Origin: Bosea sp. RAC05
Lineage (GTDB): Bacteria > Pseudomonadota > Alphaproteobacteria > Rhizobiales > Beijerinckiaceae
DNA length: 64,000 nt
NCBI RefSeq assembly: GCF_001713455.1
Contig: NZ_CP016464.1
Coordinates: 1,846,001-1,910,000, forward strand
Direction of reading: 5' to 3'
Positions 25,905 through 34,206 of this stretch are shown here, one piece after another. Numbering within the stretch: position 1 is the first letter of the stretch; every line of letters starts with the position of its first letter. The position numbers and the translations under genes were made by a program. Below the pieces are notes generated by a model. That model saw only the letters and a list, made by a program, of their open reading frames with translations, was not told where the DNA came from and did no database searches.

Positions 25905-27704
25905 TCACCGGCCGGCCGCGTAGGCCTGCATCAGACGCGGCGTCGCGGCCGCGCGCAAGAGACCGTCGGCGCTCTTTTCGGCGGCGGTGAGGCGGCCGAT
26001 CGTCCAGGCCGGTGCCCGCTCCAGCTTGTGGCCGCGGCGGGTGAGATCGGCGAGCACGCTCTCGCCGATGCTCTCCTCCACTGCCAGATGGCCGAGCTTG
26101 GCTTCGCGCGGATAGAAGGTCGAGGGGAAGTGCTGGGTGTGGAACAGCGGCAGGTCGATCGCCTCCTGCAGGTTGAGCCCGTGATGCACCCGGCGCAGGA
26201 ACAGGCCGAGCTGCCACTGCTCCTGCTGGTCGCCGCCCGGCGTGCCGAAGACGAGGCGCGGCTCTCCGTTCTCGAAGGCGAGCGAGGGCGTCAGCGTCGT
26301 GCGCGGCCGCTTGAACGGCGCCAGCGCCGAGGGCAGCCCCTCGTCGAGGAAGAAGGCCTGGGCGCGGGCGTTGAGCGGGAAGCCGAGCGCCGGGATCACC
26401 GGGGAGGACTGGAACCAGCCGCCCGAGGGGGTGGCGGCGATCATGTTGCCCCATTTGTCGATGACGTCGATATGGACCGTGTCGCCACGCCGCCCGGCTG
26501 CCACCATCGCCGCCGTCGTCGGTTCGCCGACGGTCGCGTCGCCCTTGCCGGCCTGTCCGGCATAGCGCACGCCGGCCAGGGCCTGCGCCACCTGCGCCTC
26601 GAATCCGGCGATCATGCCCGGACGCAACTCCTGCGAGGCGGTGTCCGTGATCAGGTTGCGGCGGCCGCGGGCATAGTCCTCCGAGAGCAGCGTCGCCAGC
26701 GGCACCTTCACGAAATCGGGGTCGCCGTAATAGGCCTCGCGGTCGGCGAAGGCGAGTTTCATCGCCTCGGCGACATGGTGCACGAAGGCGCCGCTGTCGG
26801 GGCCCATCCCGGCGATGTCGATGCCCTCGAGGATCTTCAGCGTCTGCAGGAAGACCGGACCCTGGCCCCAGGGGCCGATCTTGAAGACCTCCCAGCCGTG
26901 ATAGGTCACGCTGGCGGGCGCCTCGTAGGTCGGCTGCCAGCGGGCCATGTCGTCGGCGGTGAGCAGGCCCTTGTGCCGGCGTCCGGAGGAATCAATCGCC
27001 TCCGTCGTCCGGCAGAAGCTGTCGATCGCCTCCGCAACGAAGCCCTTGTACCAGGCGTCATAGGCCGCCTGGATCTGCTTCTCGCGGCTGCCGCCGGCAG
27101 CCTCCGCCTCGCTCAGGATGCGCTTGTAGGTTTCGGCCGCGGCCTTGTTGCGGAAGAGAGCCTTGGCCTGCGGCACCTGCCCGCCCGGGAGATAGACCTC
27201 GCCCGAGGTCGGCCACTCGTTCGTGAACAGGTCGGTCAGCCCGGCGATGGTGTCCGAGACGCGCGGCAGCATCGGGTGGCCGTTCTCGAAATACCCGATC
27301 GCCGGCTCCAGCACCTCGCGCAGCGGCAAAAGGCCATGGTCGCGCAGCAGCGTCATCCAGCCGCCGAAGGCGCCGGGCACGACGGCGGCGAGCAGGCCGG
27401 AGCCCGGCACGAGATCGAGCCCCAGCGCCTTGAAGGCGTCGATCGTCGCGGCCTCCGGCGCCGTGCCCTGGCCGCAGATCACCTCGACCTTCTTCGTCTT
27501 CGCCGAATAGAACACCGCCGGCATCTCGCCGCCGGGTCCGACCAGATGCGGCTCGACGACCTGCAGCACGAAGGCGGCCGCGGCGCAGGCGTCGAAGGCG
27601 TTGCCGCCCTTCTCCAGCATCGCCATGCCGGTCGCCGTCGCGAGCCAGTGCGTCGAGGTGCAGACACCGAAGGTGCCGAGGATTTCAGGCCGGGTCGTGA
27701 ACAT
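25905..27704 (-). CDS. Gamma-glutamyltransferase-family Ntn hydrolase
   Basis: The 599-residue product is a complete GGT-family precursor. The N-terminal subunit has STHWLATATGMAMLEKGGNAFDACAAAAF and GPGGEM. Thr409 in GDTVHIDVIDKWGNM is at the position where the precursor cleaves itself and becomes the nucleophile. The small subunit holds TPSLAFENGEPRLVFGTPGGDQQEQW. No signal peptide is visible, unlike E. coli GGT, so it probably works in the cytoplasm on imported gamma-glutamyl compounds or cephalosporin-like amides. It lies in one strand-line with the peptide permease genes (114-base gap) and a DUF1028 gene. Confidence 0.92.
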   Translation of the reverse strand: MFTTRPEILGTFGVCTSTHWLATATGMAMLEKGGNAFDACAAAAFVLQVVEPHLVGPGGEMPAVFYSAKTKKVEVICGQGTAPEAATIDAFKALGLDLVPGSGLLAAVVPGAFGGWMTLLRDHGLLPLREVLEPAIGYFENGHPMLPRVSDTIAGLTDLFTNEWPTSGEVYLPGGQVPQAKALFRNKAAAETYKRILSEAEAAGGSREKQIQAAYDAWYKGFVAEAIDSFCRTTEAIDSSGRRHKGLLTADDMARWQPTYEAPASVTYHGWEVFKIGPWGQGPVFLQTLKILEGIDIAGMGPDSGAFVHHVAEAMKLAFADREAYYGDPDFVKVPLATLLSEDYARGRRNLITDTASQELRPGMIAGFEAQVAQALAGVRYAGQAGKGDATVGEPTTAAMVAAGRRGDTVHIDVIDKWGNMIAATPSGGWFQSSPVIPALGFPLNARAQAFFLDEGLPSALAPFKRPRTTLTPSLAFENGEPRLVFGTPGGDQQEQWQLGLFLRRVHHGLNLQEAIDLPLFHTQHFPSTFYPREAKLGHLAVEESIGESVLADLTRRGHKLERAPAWTIGRLTAAEKSADGLLRAAATPRLMQAYAAGR

Positions 27705-27818
27705 GCGTGGGATCCAGTGCAGGCGAAATCGGTGCGAGGCGGGCAGGCGCGAGCTTAGGGCGAAAAGGCGAGCCCGGCTGCGCCGTCCCGGGCATGAGGG
27801 GCGCGCGGTGCAAGCAAC

Positions 27819-28703
27819 TCATCCCTCCTTCGGGTCGAGCACGTCGCGCAGGCCGTCGCCGAGCAGGTTGAAGCCGAGCACGGCGAGGAAGATGCAGACG
27901 CCCGGCGCCACCGACATCCACGGCGCCTGTTCCATGAAATTCTTGGCGACGTTGAGCATCTGGCCCCAGGACGGGGCAGGGGGCTGCTGGCCGAGCCCGA
28001 GGAAGGACAAGGCCGCCTCGAGGATGATCGCCTGCGCCATGAACAGCGTCGACTGCACCACGATCGGCGAGAGGATGTTGGGCAGGATGTGGCGCAGGAC
28101 GATGCGCAGGTCGCGGGCACCCACAGCCCTCGCGCCCTCGACGAAGTCCTCCGCCTTGACGCTCAGCACCTGCGCCCGCACCAGCCGCACGAAGACCGGC
28201 ACGGCTGAGAGGCCGATCGCGATCATCGCATTGATCAGCGAGGGGCCGAGCACGGCCGCAAACGCGATCGCCAGGATCAGGAAGGGGCAGGCCAGCATCG
28301 CCTCGGTGACCCGCGAGATCGCGGCGTCGATCCAGCCGCCATACCAGCCCGCCAGCAGCCCGAAGGGAATGCCGATGGCGAGCGCGATCACGACCGAGAC
28401 GATGCCCGCCAGCAGCGAGGCCTGCGCGCCGAAGAACAGCCGCGAGACCTGGTCGCGCCCGAGTTCGTCCGTTCCGAACCAGTAGACCTCGGAAGGCGGC
28501 TTGCGGATGGCAAGGAAGTTGGACTTCAGCGGATCGGCCAGCGGCAGCAGCGGCGCCAGCACGGCCATCAGCACAAAGGCGAACACGATCGCGCCGCCGA
28601 TCAGCGCGGAGCGATTGCGGGAGAGGCGCACCAGCACGCCGGGCCGTGGCCGCAAGGCGAGTTCCGGAGGCGTGGCGAGCGTGTCGGTGGCTGCGGTCGT
28701 CAT
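27819..28703 (-). CDS. Dipeptide-type ABC transporter permease (DppC-like)
   Basis: The 294-residue product is the DppC-type subunit of a second peptide importer, with LVRLSRNRSALIGGAIVFAFVLMAVLAPLLPL, the FGTDELGRDQVSRLFFGAQASL motif and an EAA loop (FVEGARAVGARDLRIVLRHILPN). Its ATG shares one base with the stop of the DppB-like gene (TGATG). A long in-frame opening upstream is only the shadow of that gene. Confidence 0.93.
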   Translation of the reverse strand: MTTAATDTLATPPELALRPRPGVLVRLSRNRSALIGGAIVFAFVLMAVLAPLLPLADPLKSNFLAIRKPPSEVYWFGTDELGRDQVSRLFFGAQASLLAGIVSVVIALAIGIPFGLLAGWYGGWIDAAISRVTEAMLACPFLILAIAFAAVLGPSLINAMIAIGLSAVPVFVRLVRAQVLSVKAEDFVEGARAVGARDLRIVLRHILPNILSPIVVQSTLFMAQAIILEAALSFLGLGQQPPAPSWGQMLNVAKNFMEQAPWMSVAPGVCIFLAVLGFNLLGDGLRDVLDPKEG

Positions 28704-29647
28704 CACTGCGCCCTCAGCCGCGGGTTGACCAGGATGTAGAGCACGTCGGCGAGCAGGTTCATCAGGATGAAGCCGATCGCCGTGCACAGCACCACGCCCT
28801 GCACGACGCCGTAGTCGCGGTTGAACACCGCATCGACGATGAGCTTGCCGAAGCCGGGAATGGTGAAGACCTGCTCGGTTAGCACCGCGCCGGCCAGCAA
28901 TTCGCCGAACAGGATCGTCGTCAGCGTGATGATCGGCACCAGCGCGTTGCGAAGGGCATGCCGGTTGACGACCGCGTCCTCGTCGAGCCCCTTGGCGCGG
29001 GCGGTGCGGACATAGTCGGAGCGCAGCACCTCGAGCATCGCCGAGCGCGTGTGCCGCATCAGGAAGGCGGCAAGGCCCGAGCCGAGCACGAAGGCCGGCA
29101 TGATCAGCCGCTCGATCGCGCCGATGGGATCGCTGAAGAAGGGCTCGTAGCCGGACGCCGGCAGCCACTGCAGCTCCACCGACACCACCAGGATCAGCAT
29201 GATCCCCAGCCAGAAATTCGGGATCGACAGCCCCGACAGGGCGAGCGCGCTGGTCGTGTAGTCCACCACCGTGTCCTTGCGCCGCGCCGCGAGCACGCCG
29301 GCGGGAATGCCGATGGCGATGGCGACGAGGATCGAGGCGATGGCGAGTTGCAGCGTCACCGGCAGCTTCTGCAGGATCAGCCCGAGCACGGGCTCGCCGG
29401 TGCGCAGCGAACGGCCGAAATCGCCCTGCACCACCTGGCCGAGCCAGGCGAAGAACTGCACGACGACCGGATCGTCCATGCGGTAGATCGCGCGCAGCCG
29501 CGCGATCACCTCCGGATCGCGTTCCTCGCCGGCGATGACGAGGAACGGATCGCCCGGCAGCGCGCGCTGCAGGGCGAACACGAACAGCGACACCAGGAAC
29601 AGCGTCGGGATCGCGATCAGGATGCGGCGGCCGATCAGCGCGAGCAT
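28703..29647 (-). CDS. Dipeptide-type ABC transporter permease (DppB-like)
   Basis: The 314-residue product has the DppB layout: MLALIGRRILIAIPTLFLVSLFVFALQRALPGDPFLVIAGEE at the start, FGRSLRTGEPVLGLI, and the EAA loop YVRTARAKGLDEDAVVNRHALRNALVPIIT. With its DppC-like partner it forms the membrane channel. It follows the binding-protein gene by 25 bases. As in the first importer, no ATPase genes are in the operon, so the two systems may share ATPases encoded elsewhere. Confidence 0.94.
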   Translation of the reverse strand: MLALIGRRILIAIPTLFLVSLFVFALQRALPGDPFLVIAGEERDPEVIARLRAIYRMDDPVVVQFFAWLGQVVQGDFGRSLRTGEPVLGLILQKLPVTLQLAIASILVAIAIGIPAGVLAARRKDTVVDYTTSALALSGLSIPNFWLGIMLILVVSVELQWLPASGYEPFFSDPIGAIERLIMPAFVLGSGLAAFLMRHTRSAMLEVLRSDYVRTARAKGLDEDAVVNRHALRNALVPIITLTTILFGELLAGAVLTEQVFTIPGFGKLIVDAVFNRDYGVVQGVVLCTAIGFILMNLLADVLYILVNPRLRAQ

Positions 29648-29672
29648 GAGGCTCTCGTCGAGGCGTGGATCA

Positions 29673-31178
29673 TCAAGACCGCTTGATCCCGGCCAGCCGG
29701 ATCATGCCGTCCGGGTTGATCACGAAGCCGCTGAGGTTGGAGCGCAGCGCGAAGAAGACCGTCTGATTGTAGAGATAGACGATCGGCAGCTCGTCCTGCA
29801 GGAACTTCTGCGCCGCGTCGTAGCGCTTCTTGCGCTCGGCGACGTCATAGACCGTGCGCGCCTCGTCGAGCAGCCGGTCGACCTCGGCGTTCGAATAGCG
29901 CCCGTCGTTCTGGTTGCCCTTGGTCGTGACGAACTGGTGCAGGTTGCCGTCCGGGTCGATGCGGCCCGACCAGCCGATGCGGCTCATCTGGAACTTGCCC
30001 TGCTGCTGGTCGCGCAGCTGGCTGGCGAACTCCGTCGAGCGGATCTGGATGTCGATGCCGGCTTCCGCCGCCATCGCCTGGATGACCTGCCCGAGCTGGG
30101 CGTCGACCGGGTTGTTGGTGACGAAGAGCTCGACCGACACCTTGGTCAGCCCCGCTTCCTTGAGCAGCGCCTTGGCCTTGGCGACGTCACGCGCCGGCAC
30201 CGGGAAGTCGGCGCTGACATAGCTGTTGCCGGGGTTGAAGGGCTGCACCATCGGCTCGTAGAGCCCCTCGAACACGACCTGGCTCAGCACCTTGCGGTCG
30301 ATCGAGAGCGAGAGCGCCTGGCGCACCCGCTTGTCCTGCCCCATCGGCTGCTTGGCGGCGTCGCCATGGGCCGTGTTGATGGTGATGCCCTGGTAGCCGA
30401 GATTGGCGATGCTGGTGACCTTGAGGGCCCTGTCGCCCTGCGCCGATTTCACATCGGTCGGCGCCAGCCGCTCCAGCATGTCGAGCTCGCCCGAGCGCAG
30501 ATTGGCCAGCCGCACGGTGGTATCGGGGATCGAGCGGTAGAGCACGCGGTCGAAATGGTAGTTCTGCGCCTCCCAGTGCTCCTTGAAGCGCTCGAGCACG
30601 ATGCGGTCGTTCTGCACCCGCTCGACGAACTTGTAGGGGCCCGAGCAGACCGGCTTGGCGCCGACATCGCCCGCCAGGCTCTTGGGCGCCAGCATCATGC
30701 CGGCGCGGTCGGTCAGCTGCGCGAGCAGCGTCGCGTCGGGCCGCTTCAGCTTGAGCGCGATCGTGGTGGGGTCGACGACGGTGACGCTGTCGACCGAGGC
30801 GAGCTCGGATTTGCGCAGCGAGTCGGGCAGGGTGCGGGCGCGCTCGAGATTGGCCTTGGCGGCCTCGGCGTCGAACGCCTCGCCGTCGTGGAACTTGGCG
30901 TCGCTGCGAAGCTTCATCGTCAGCGTGAGGCCGTCGGCCGAGAACGACCACTCGGTCGCCAGCCGCGGCACGATCTTCAGGTCGGGCGTGATGTCGAGGA
31001 GCTTGTCGCAGAGCCCCTTGAACACGATCCGGCCGACGAAGGTGCGCGCCTTGTGCGGGTCGAGCACGTCGGGATCTTCCTGCAGGCCGATGCGCAGGGT
31101 CGAGGGCGCCTGCGCGACGGCGGGCAGGGCGGCGAAGGTCAGAGCGGTGGCGCAGGCCAGGGCGGTGAGAAGCTTCAT
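29673..31178 (-). CDS. Peptide/dipeptide ABC transporter substrate-binding protein (SBP_bac_5)
   Basis: The 501-residue product has a Sec signal (MKLLTALACATALTFAALPAVAQA) and a family 5 binding-protein body: LRIGLQEDPDVLDPHKART, WSFSADGLTLTMKLRSDAKFHDGEAFDAEAAKANLERA, and VRQALSLSIDRKVL. It captures a peptide-like ligand in the periplasm for the two permeases downstream. GGT and DUF1028 later in the line suggest gamma-glutamyl or other modified dipeptides. A sigma-54-like promoter lies about 145 bases upstream. Confidence 0.93.
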   Translation of the reverse strand: MKLLTALACATALTFAALPAVAQAPSTLRIGLQEDPDVLDPHKARTFVGRIVFKGLCDKLLDITPDLKIVPRLATEWSFSADGLTLTMKLRSDAKFHDGEAFDAEAAKANLERARTLPDSLRKSELASVDSVTVVDPTTIALKLKRPDATLLAQLTDRAGMMLAPKSLAGDVGAKPVCSGPYKFVERVQNDRIVLERFKEHWEAQNYHFDRVLYRSIPDTTVRLANLRSGELDMLERLAPTDVKSAQGDRALKVTSIANLGYQGITINTAHGDAAKQPMGQDKRVRQALSLSIDRKVLSQVVFEGLYEPMVQPFNPGNSYVSADFPVPARDVAKAKALLKEAGLTKVSVELFVTNNPVDAQLGQVIQAMAAEAGIDIQIRSTEFASQLRDQQQGKFQMSRIGWSGRIDPDGNLHQFVTTKGNQNDGRYSNAEVDRLLDEARTVYDVAERKKRYDAAQKFLQDELPIVYLYNQTVFFALRSNLSGFVINPDGMIRLAGIKRS

Positions 31179-31321
31179 CGGATATCCCCTGTTGTCGTTT
31201 GCGGTCATGATCGCCGAAGATCGTTCCGGTTGGTACCAGACTGATGCAAAATCGCAGCGGCGTCGATGCCGCACCGCCGCGTGTGCGTCGGGATTGCATG
31301 CCGTTGCGGAGGCTGCCTGCA

Positions 31322-31337
31322 AGCAATTTGGCGGCCA
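31322..31337 (-). promoter_or_regulatory. Candidate sigma-54 promoter of the second dipeptide ABC operon
   Basis: On the minus strand the site reads TGGCCGC-CAAA-TTGCT, with GG (31335-31336) and GC (31323-31324) exactly 10 bases apart. It matches TGGC and TTGCT of the RpoN consensus. A TGGTACCA palindrome (31231-31238) lies between it and the start codon and could be an operator. Confidence 0.5.
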
Positions 31338-31451
31338 GCCTCGGCCAATGCGGCCGTGGGCCTCATGCGTCGCGCCGGATCGCCTTGACGCCAGCGGGCG
31401 GCTACAAGGCGACGCAGACGGAGCCGGCACGAGACCGACGGAGGAACGACG

Positions 31452-32717
31452 ATGCTGCTGGGTGTGATCGCCGACGACATGACGGGCGCGACGGATGTGG
31501 CGCTGATGCTGAACCGCAGCGGCATGCGCACGGTGCAGACGATCGGCGTGCCCCGCCCCGGCCACGCGCTGCCCGAGGCGGACGCCGTCGTCGTCGCGCT
31601 GAAGTCGCGCACCAACCCCGTCGCCGAGGCCGTCGCCGATTCGCTGGCCGCCTGCGAGGCGCTGCTGGCTGCGGGTGCACGGCAGATCCTGTTCAAATAC
31701 TGCTCGACCTTCGATTCGACCGCGAAGGGCAATATCGGGCCCGTTGCCGATGCGCTGGCACAGCGGCTCGGCGCGGGTCTGGCCATCGTCTGTCCCGCCT
31801 TTCCGGCCAATGGCCGCTCGATCTACCAAGGCTATCTCTTCGTCGGCGCGGTGCCGCTTCACGAAAGCTCGATGAAGGACCATCCGCTGACGCCGATGCG
31901 GGATTCCAGCCTGATCCGCCTGATGGGCGCGCAGACCACGGGCGCCGTCGGGCTGGTCGACTACGCCACCGTCCTGGCCGGAGCCGAGGCGGTGAAAGCC
32001 CGCTTTGCTGCGCTGGCCGACCAGGGCGTCCGTTATGTCGTGACCGACGCGCTCACCAACGCCGATCTGATGGTGCTGGGCGAGGCGGTCGCCGAACACA
32101 AGCTCCTTACCGGCGGCTCCGGCATCGCCATGGGCCTGCCGCAGAACTTCCGCCGCGCCGGCCTGCTGCCGGAGCGCGAGATCGCAGCCAGCCTCGCGGC
32201 GCCCCGGGGCCGCGCCGGCATCATCTCCGGCAGCTGCTCGACGGCGACGCGCGGCCAGATCGCCAAGGCGATCGAGGCCGGCTTTCCAGCCCTGAAGGTC
32301 GATCCGATGGCGCTGGTCTCCGGGGCGCAGGATGCCTCAAAGCTCGCCGACTGGGCGCTGGCGCAGGCCGCGGACACGCCCTTCCTGCTCTATTCCAGCG
32401 ACGATCCGGCCGAGGTCGCCGCGATTCAGGACAAGCTCGGGCGCGAGAAGGCCGGCGAGACCGTGGAGCACGTCTTCGCGAAGACGGCGGCCCTGCTGGC
32501 CGAGGGCGGCGTCTCGCGGCTGCTCGTGGCGGGCGGGGAGACCTCGGGGGCGGTCGTCCAGGGGCTGGGCATCGGCCTGCTCGAGATCGGCCCGGAGATT
32601 GACCCCGGCGTGCCCTGGACCCGCGTGGCGCAGGGCCGCGACATGGTGATCGCGCTCAAATCCGGCAATTTCGGCGCGCCCGACTTCTTCATGAAGGCCT
32701 GGGCCCTGCTGCGCTGA
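31452..32717 (+). CDS. otnK: Four-carbon acid sugar kinase family protein, 3-oxo-tetronate kinase type
   Basis: The 421-residue product belongs to the OtnK/DUF1537 family. It starts LLGVIADDMTGATDVALML, the family's N-terminal signature, has ILFKYCSTFDSTAKGNIGPV in the substrate domain, and a C-terminal nucleotide-binding part with LLVAGGETSGAVVQGLG. Enzymes of this type phosphorylate 3-oxo-tetronate at O4 in the breakdown of four-carbon acid sugars such as erythronate and threonate. The usual partners OtnC, OtnI and LtnD are not adjacent. GGAGGA precedes the ATG. Its divergent neighbour is the peptide importer operon. OtnK is the best-matching member; DtnK or other subfamilies are possible. 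Confidence 0.85.
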   Translation: MLLGVIADDMTGATDVALMLNRSGMRTVQTIGVPRPGHALPEADAVVVALKSRTNPVAEAVADSLAACEALLAAGARQILFKYCSTFDSTAKGNIGPVADALAQRLGAGLAIVCPAFPANGRSIYQGYLFVGAVPLHESSMKDHPLTPMRDSSLIRLMGAQTTGAVGLVDYATVLAGAEAVKARFAALADQGVRYVVTDALTNADLMVLGEAVAEHKLLTGGSGIAMGLPQNFRRAGLLPEREIAASLAAPRGRAGIISGSCSTATRGQIAKAIEAGFPALKVDPMALVSGAQDASKLADWALAQAADTPFLLYSSDDPAEVAAIQDKLGREKAGETVEHVFAKTAALLAEGGVSRLLVAGGETSGAVVQGLGIGLLEIGPEIDPGVPWTRVAQGRDMVIALKSGNFGAPDFFMKAWALLR

Positions 32718-32790
32718 CCCCGGATTGGCGAGGGCGGGCTTGCACGCGCCGCCCGGCAGGGCATGATGGCCCCGGGAGGTCCGCAGCGAC

Positions 32791-34119
32791 ATGGCGTTTC
32801 TCGGCGAATTGCTGACCAATGTGGCCGATCGCGGCCGGGCGCTGATCGGCTTCGAGCGCTTCATGACGCAGCGCAACCGGCCGATCGACCGGCTCTGCGA
32901 GGATCTGCTCTCGGGCCGGGGCGAGGCCTCGGGCATGGCGCTGGCGCAAGGGGTCCTGGAAGCCTGGGAACGGCTCGACAAGCCAGGCCGGCGCGCCTTC
33001 TTCGCCATGCTGCAGGAGCGGTTCGGGCCCGATCACGAGCGGCTCGACCGAGCGATCGAGGCCTATCGCGCCGAGCCCGGCGCAGCCACGATCTCGGCGC
33101 TTCACCTCGCCTCCGAGCCCCGCCGGCAGGAGCTGCTGCGACGTCTCAACCTGGCCCCCGGCGGCACCCATGTGCTGGTGCGGATGCGCGAGGCCTTGTT
33201 CGAGGCGATGGAGAGCGACCGCGACCTGCTGACCGTCGATGCCGATTTCCGGCATCTCTTCGGCTCCTGGTTCAACCGCGGTTTCCTGGTGCTGCGCCGG
33301 ATCGACTGGCGCTCGCCGGCGAATGTGCTCGAAAAGATCATCCGCTACGAGGCCGTCCACGAGATCCAGGGCTGGGACGATCTGCGCCGGCGGCTGGAGC
33401 CGGCGGACCGCCGCTGCTTCGCCTTCTTCCATCCCCAGCTTGTCGACGAGCCGCTGATCTTCGTCGAAGTGGCGCTGACCCGCGCGATCCCGCGCGGCAT
33501 CGGCGAGGTGCTGAGCGGGGAGCGCGAGGTGCTGCCGGCCTCCGAGGCGACGACGGCGGTGTTCTATTCGATCTCCAACTGCCAGGAGGGCCTGCGCGGC
33601 ATCTCCTTCGGCAATTTCCTGATCAAGCAGGTCGCCGAGGATCTGAAGCGCGAGCTGCCGGGGCTCGAGACCTTCGTCACGCTGTCGCCGGTGCCGGGCT
33701 TCGCGCGCTGGCTCGAGGGCCTCGTCGCCGAGCCGGGCGACCTCGGCCTGACGAACGAGGAGCGCTCGGAGCTCGCCCGCCCGGCCGGCGAGACGATCTC
33801 GCTCGACGAGGCGACCCGGCTGCGCCGCGACAAGCTGCTCGGCCAGATGATGGCGCATTACATGCTGCGGGCGCGCACGGCCTCGGGGCGCGTGATCGAC
33901 CCGGTCGCCCGGTTCCATCTCGGCAACGGCGCGCGGCTGGAGCGCATCAATGTCGGCGGCAACCTGTCGGCACGCGGCCTGCGCGAGTCGCATGGCGTGA
34001 TGGTCAATTATCGCTACGAACTCGATGACATCGAGACCAATCACGAGGCCTTCGCCACCCGCAACACGGTCGTGGCCTCGGCCGCCGTGCGCAAGCTGTT
34101 GCGGCCGGCCACGAGTTGA
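32791..34119 (+). CDS. matA: Malonyl-CoA decarboxylase
   Basis: The 442-residue product is a full malonyl-CoA decarboxylase. The helical N-terminal domain spans about 1-170 and the GNAT-like catalytic domain follows, with CFAFFHPQLVDEPLIFVEVALTR and the catalytic Ser/His region SISNCQEGLRGISFGNFLIKQV. It converts malonyl-CoA to acetyl-CoA and CO2. The next gene encodes malonyl-CoA synthetase, so the pair makes up the matAB malonate route. GGGAGG lies 11 bases before the ATG. Confidence 0.95.
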   Translation: MAFLGELLTNVADRGRALIGFERFMTQRNRPIDRLCEDLLSGRGEASGMALAQGVLEAWERLDKPGRRAFFAMLQERFGPDHERLDRAIEAYRAEPGAATISALHLASEPRRQELLRRLNLAPGGTHVLVRMREALFEAMESDRDLLTVDADFRHLFGSWFNRGFLVLRRIDWRSPANVLEKIIRYEAVHEIQGWDDLRRRLEPADRRCFAFFHPQLVDEPLIFVEVALTRAIPRGIGEVLSGEREVLPASEATTAVFYSISNCQEGLRGISFGNFLIKQVAEDLKRELPGLETFVTLSPVPGFARWLEGLVAEPGDLGLTNEERSELARPAGETISLDEATRLRRDKLLGQMMAHYMLRARTASGRVIDPVARFHLGNGARLERINVGGNLSARGLRESHGVMVNYRYELDDIETNHEAFATRNTVVASAAVRKLLRPATS

Positions 34120-34206
34120 CCCGCGACGCAGGTGACGCCAATGGGAGAACGGCTCCGTTCCGAGGGGCCGCAAAACGCGACGGCTACGCCTGAAAGGACC
34201 CTGATC

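Noticed and set aside
29673..32099. Extension of the second binding protein upstream of 31178
   Set aside because: The extra codons cross the divergent promoter region and otnK. The signal peptide at 31178 marks the real start.
32726..32745. TTGGCGAG...CTTGCA upstream of matA as a sigma-54 promoter
   Set aside because: The spacing between GG and GC is 13 bases instead of 10.
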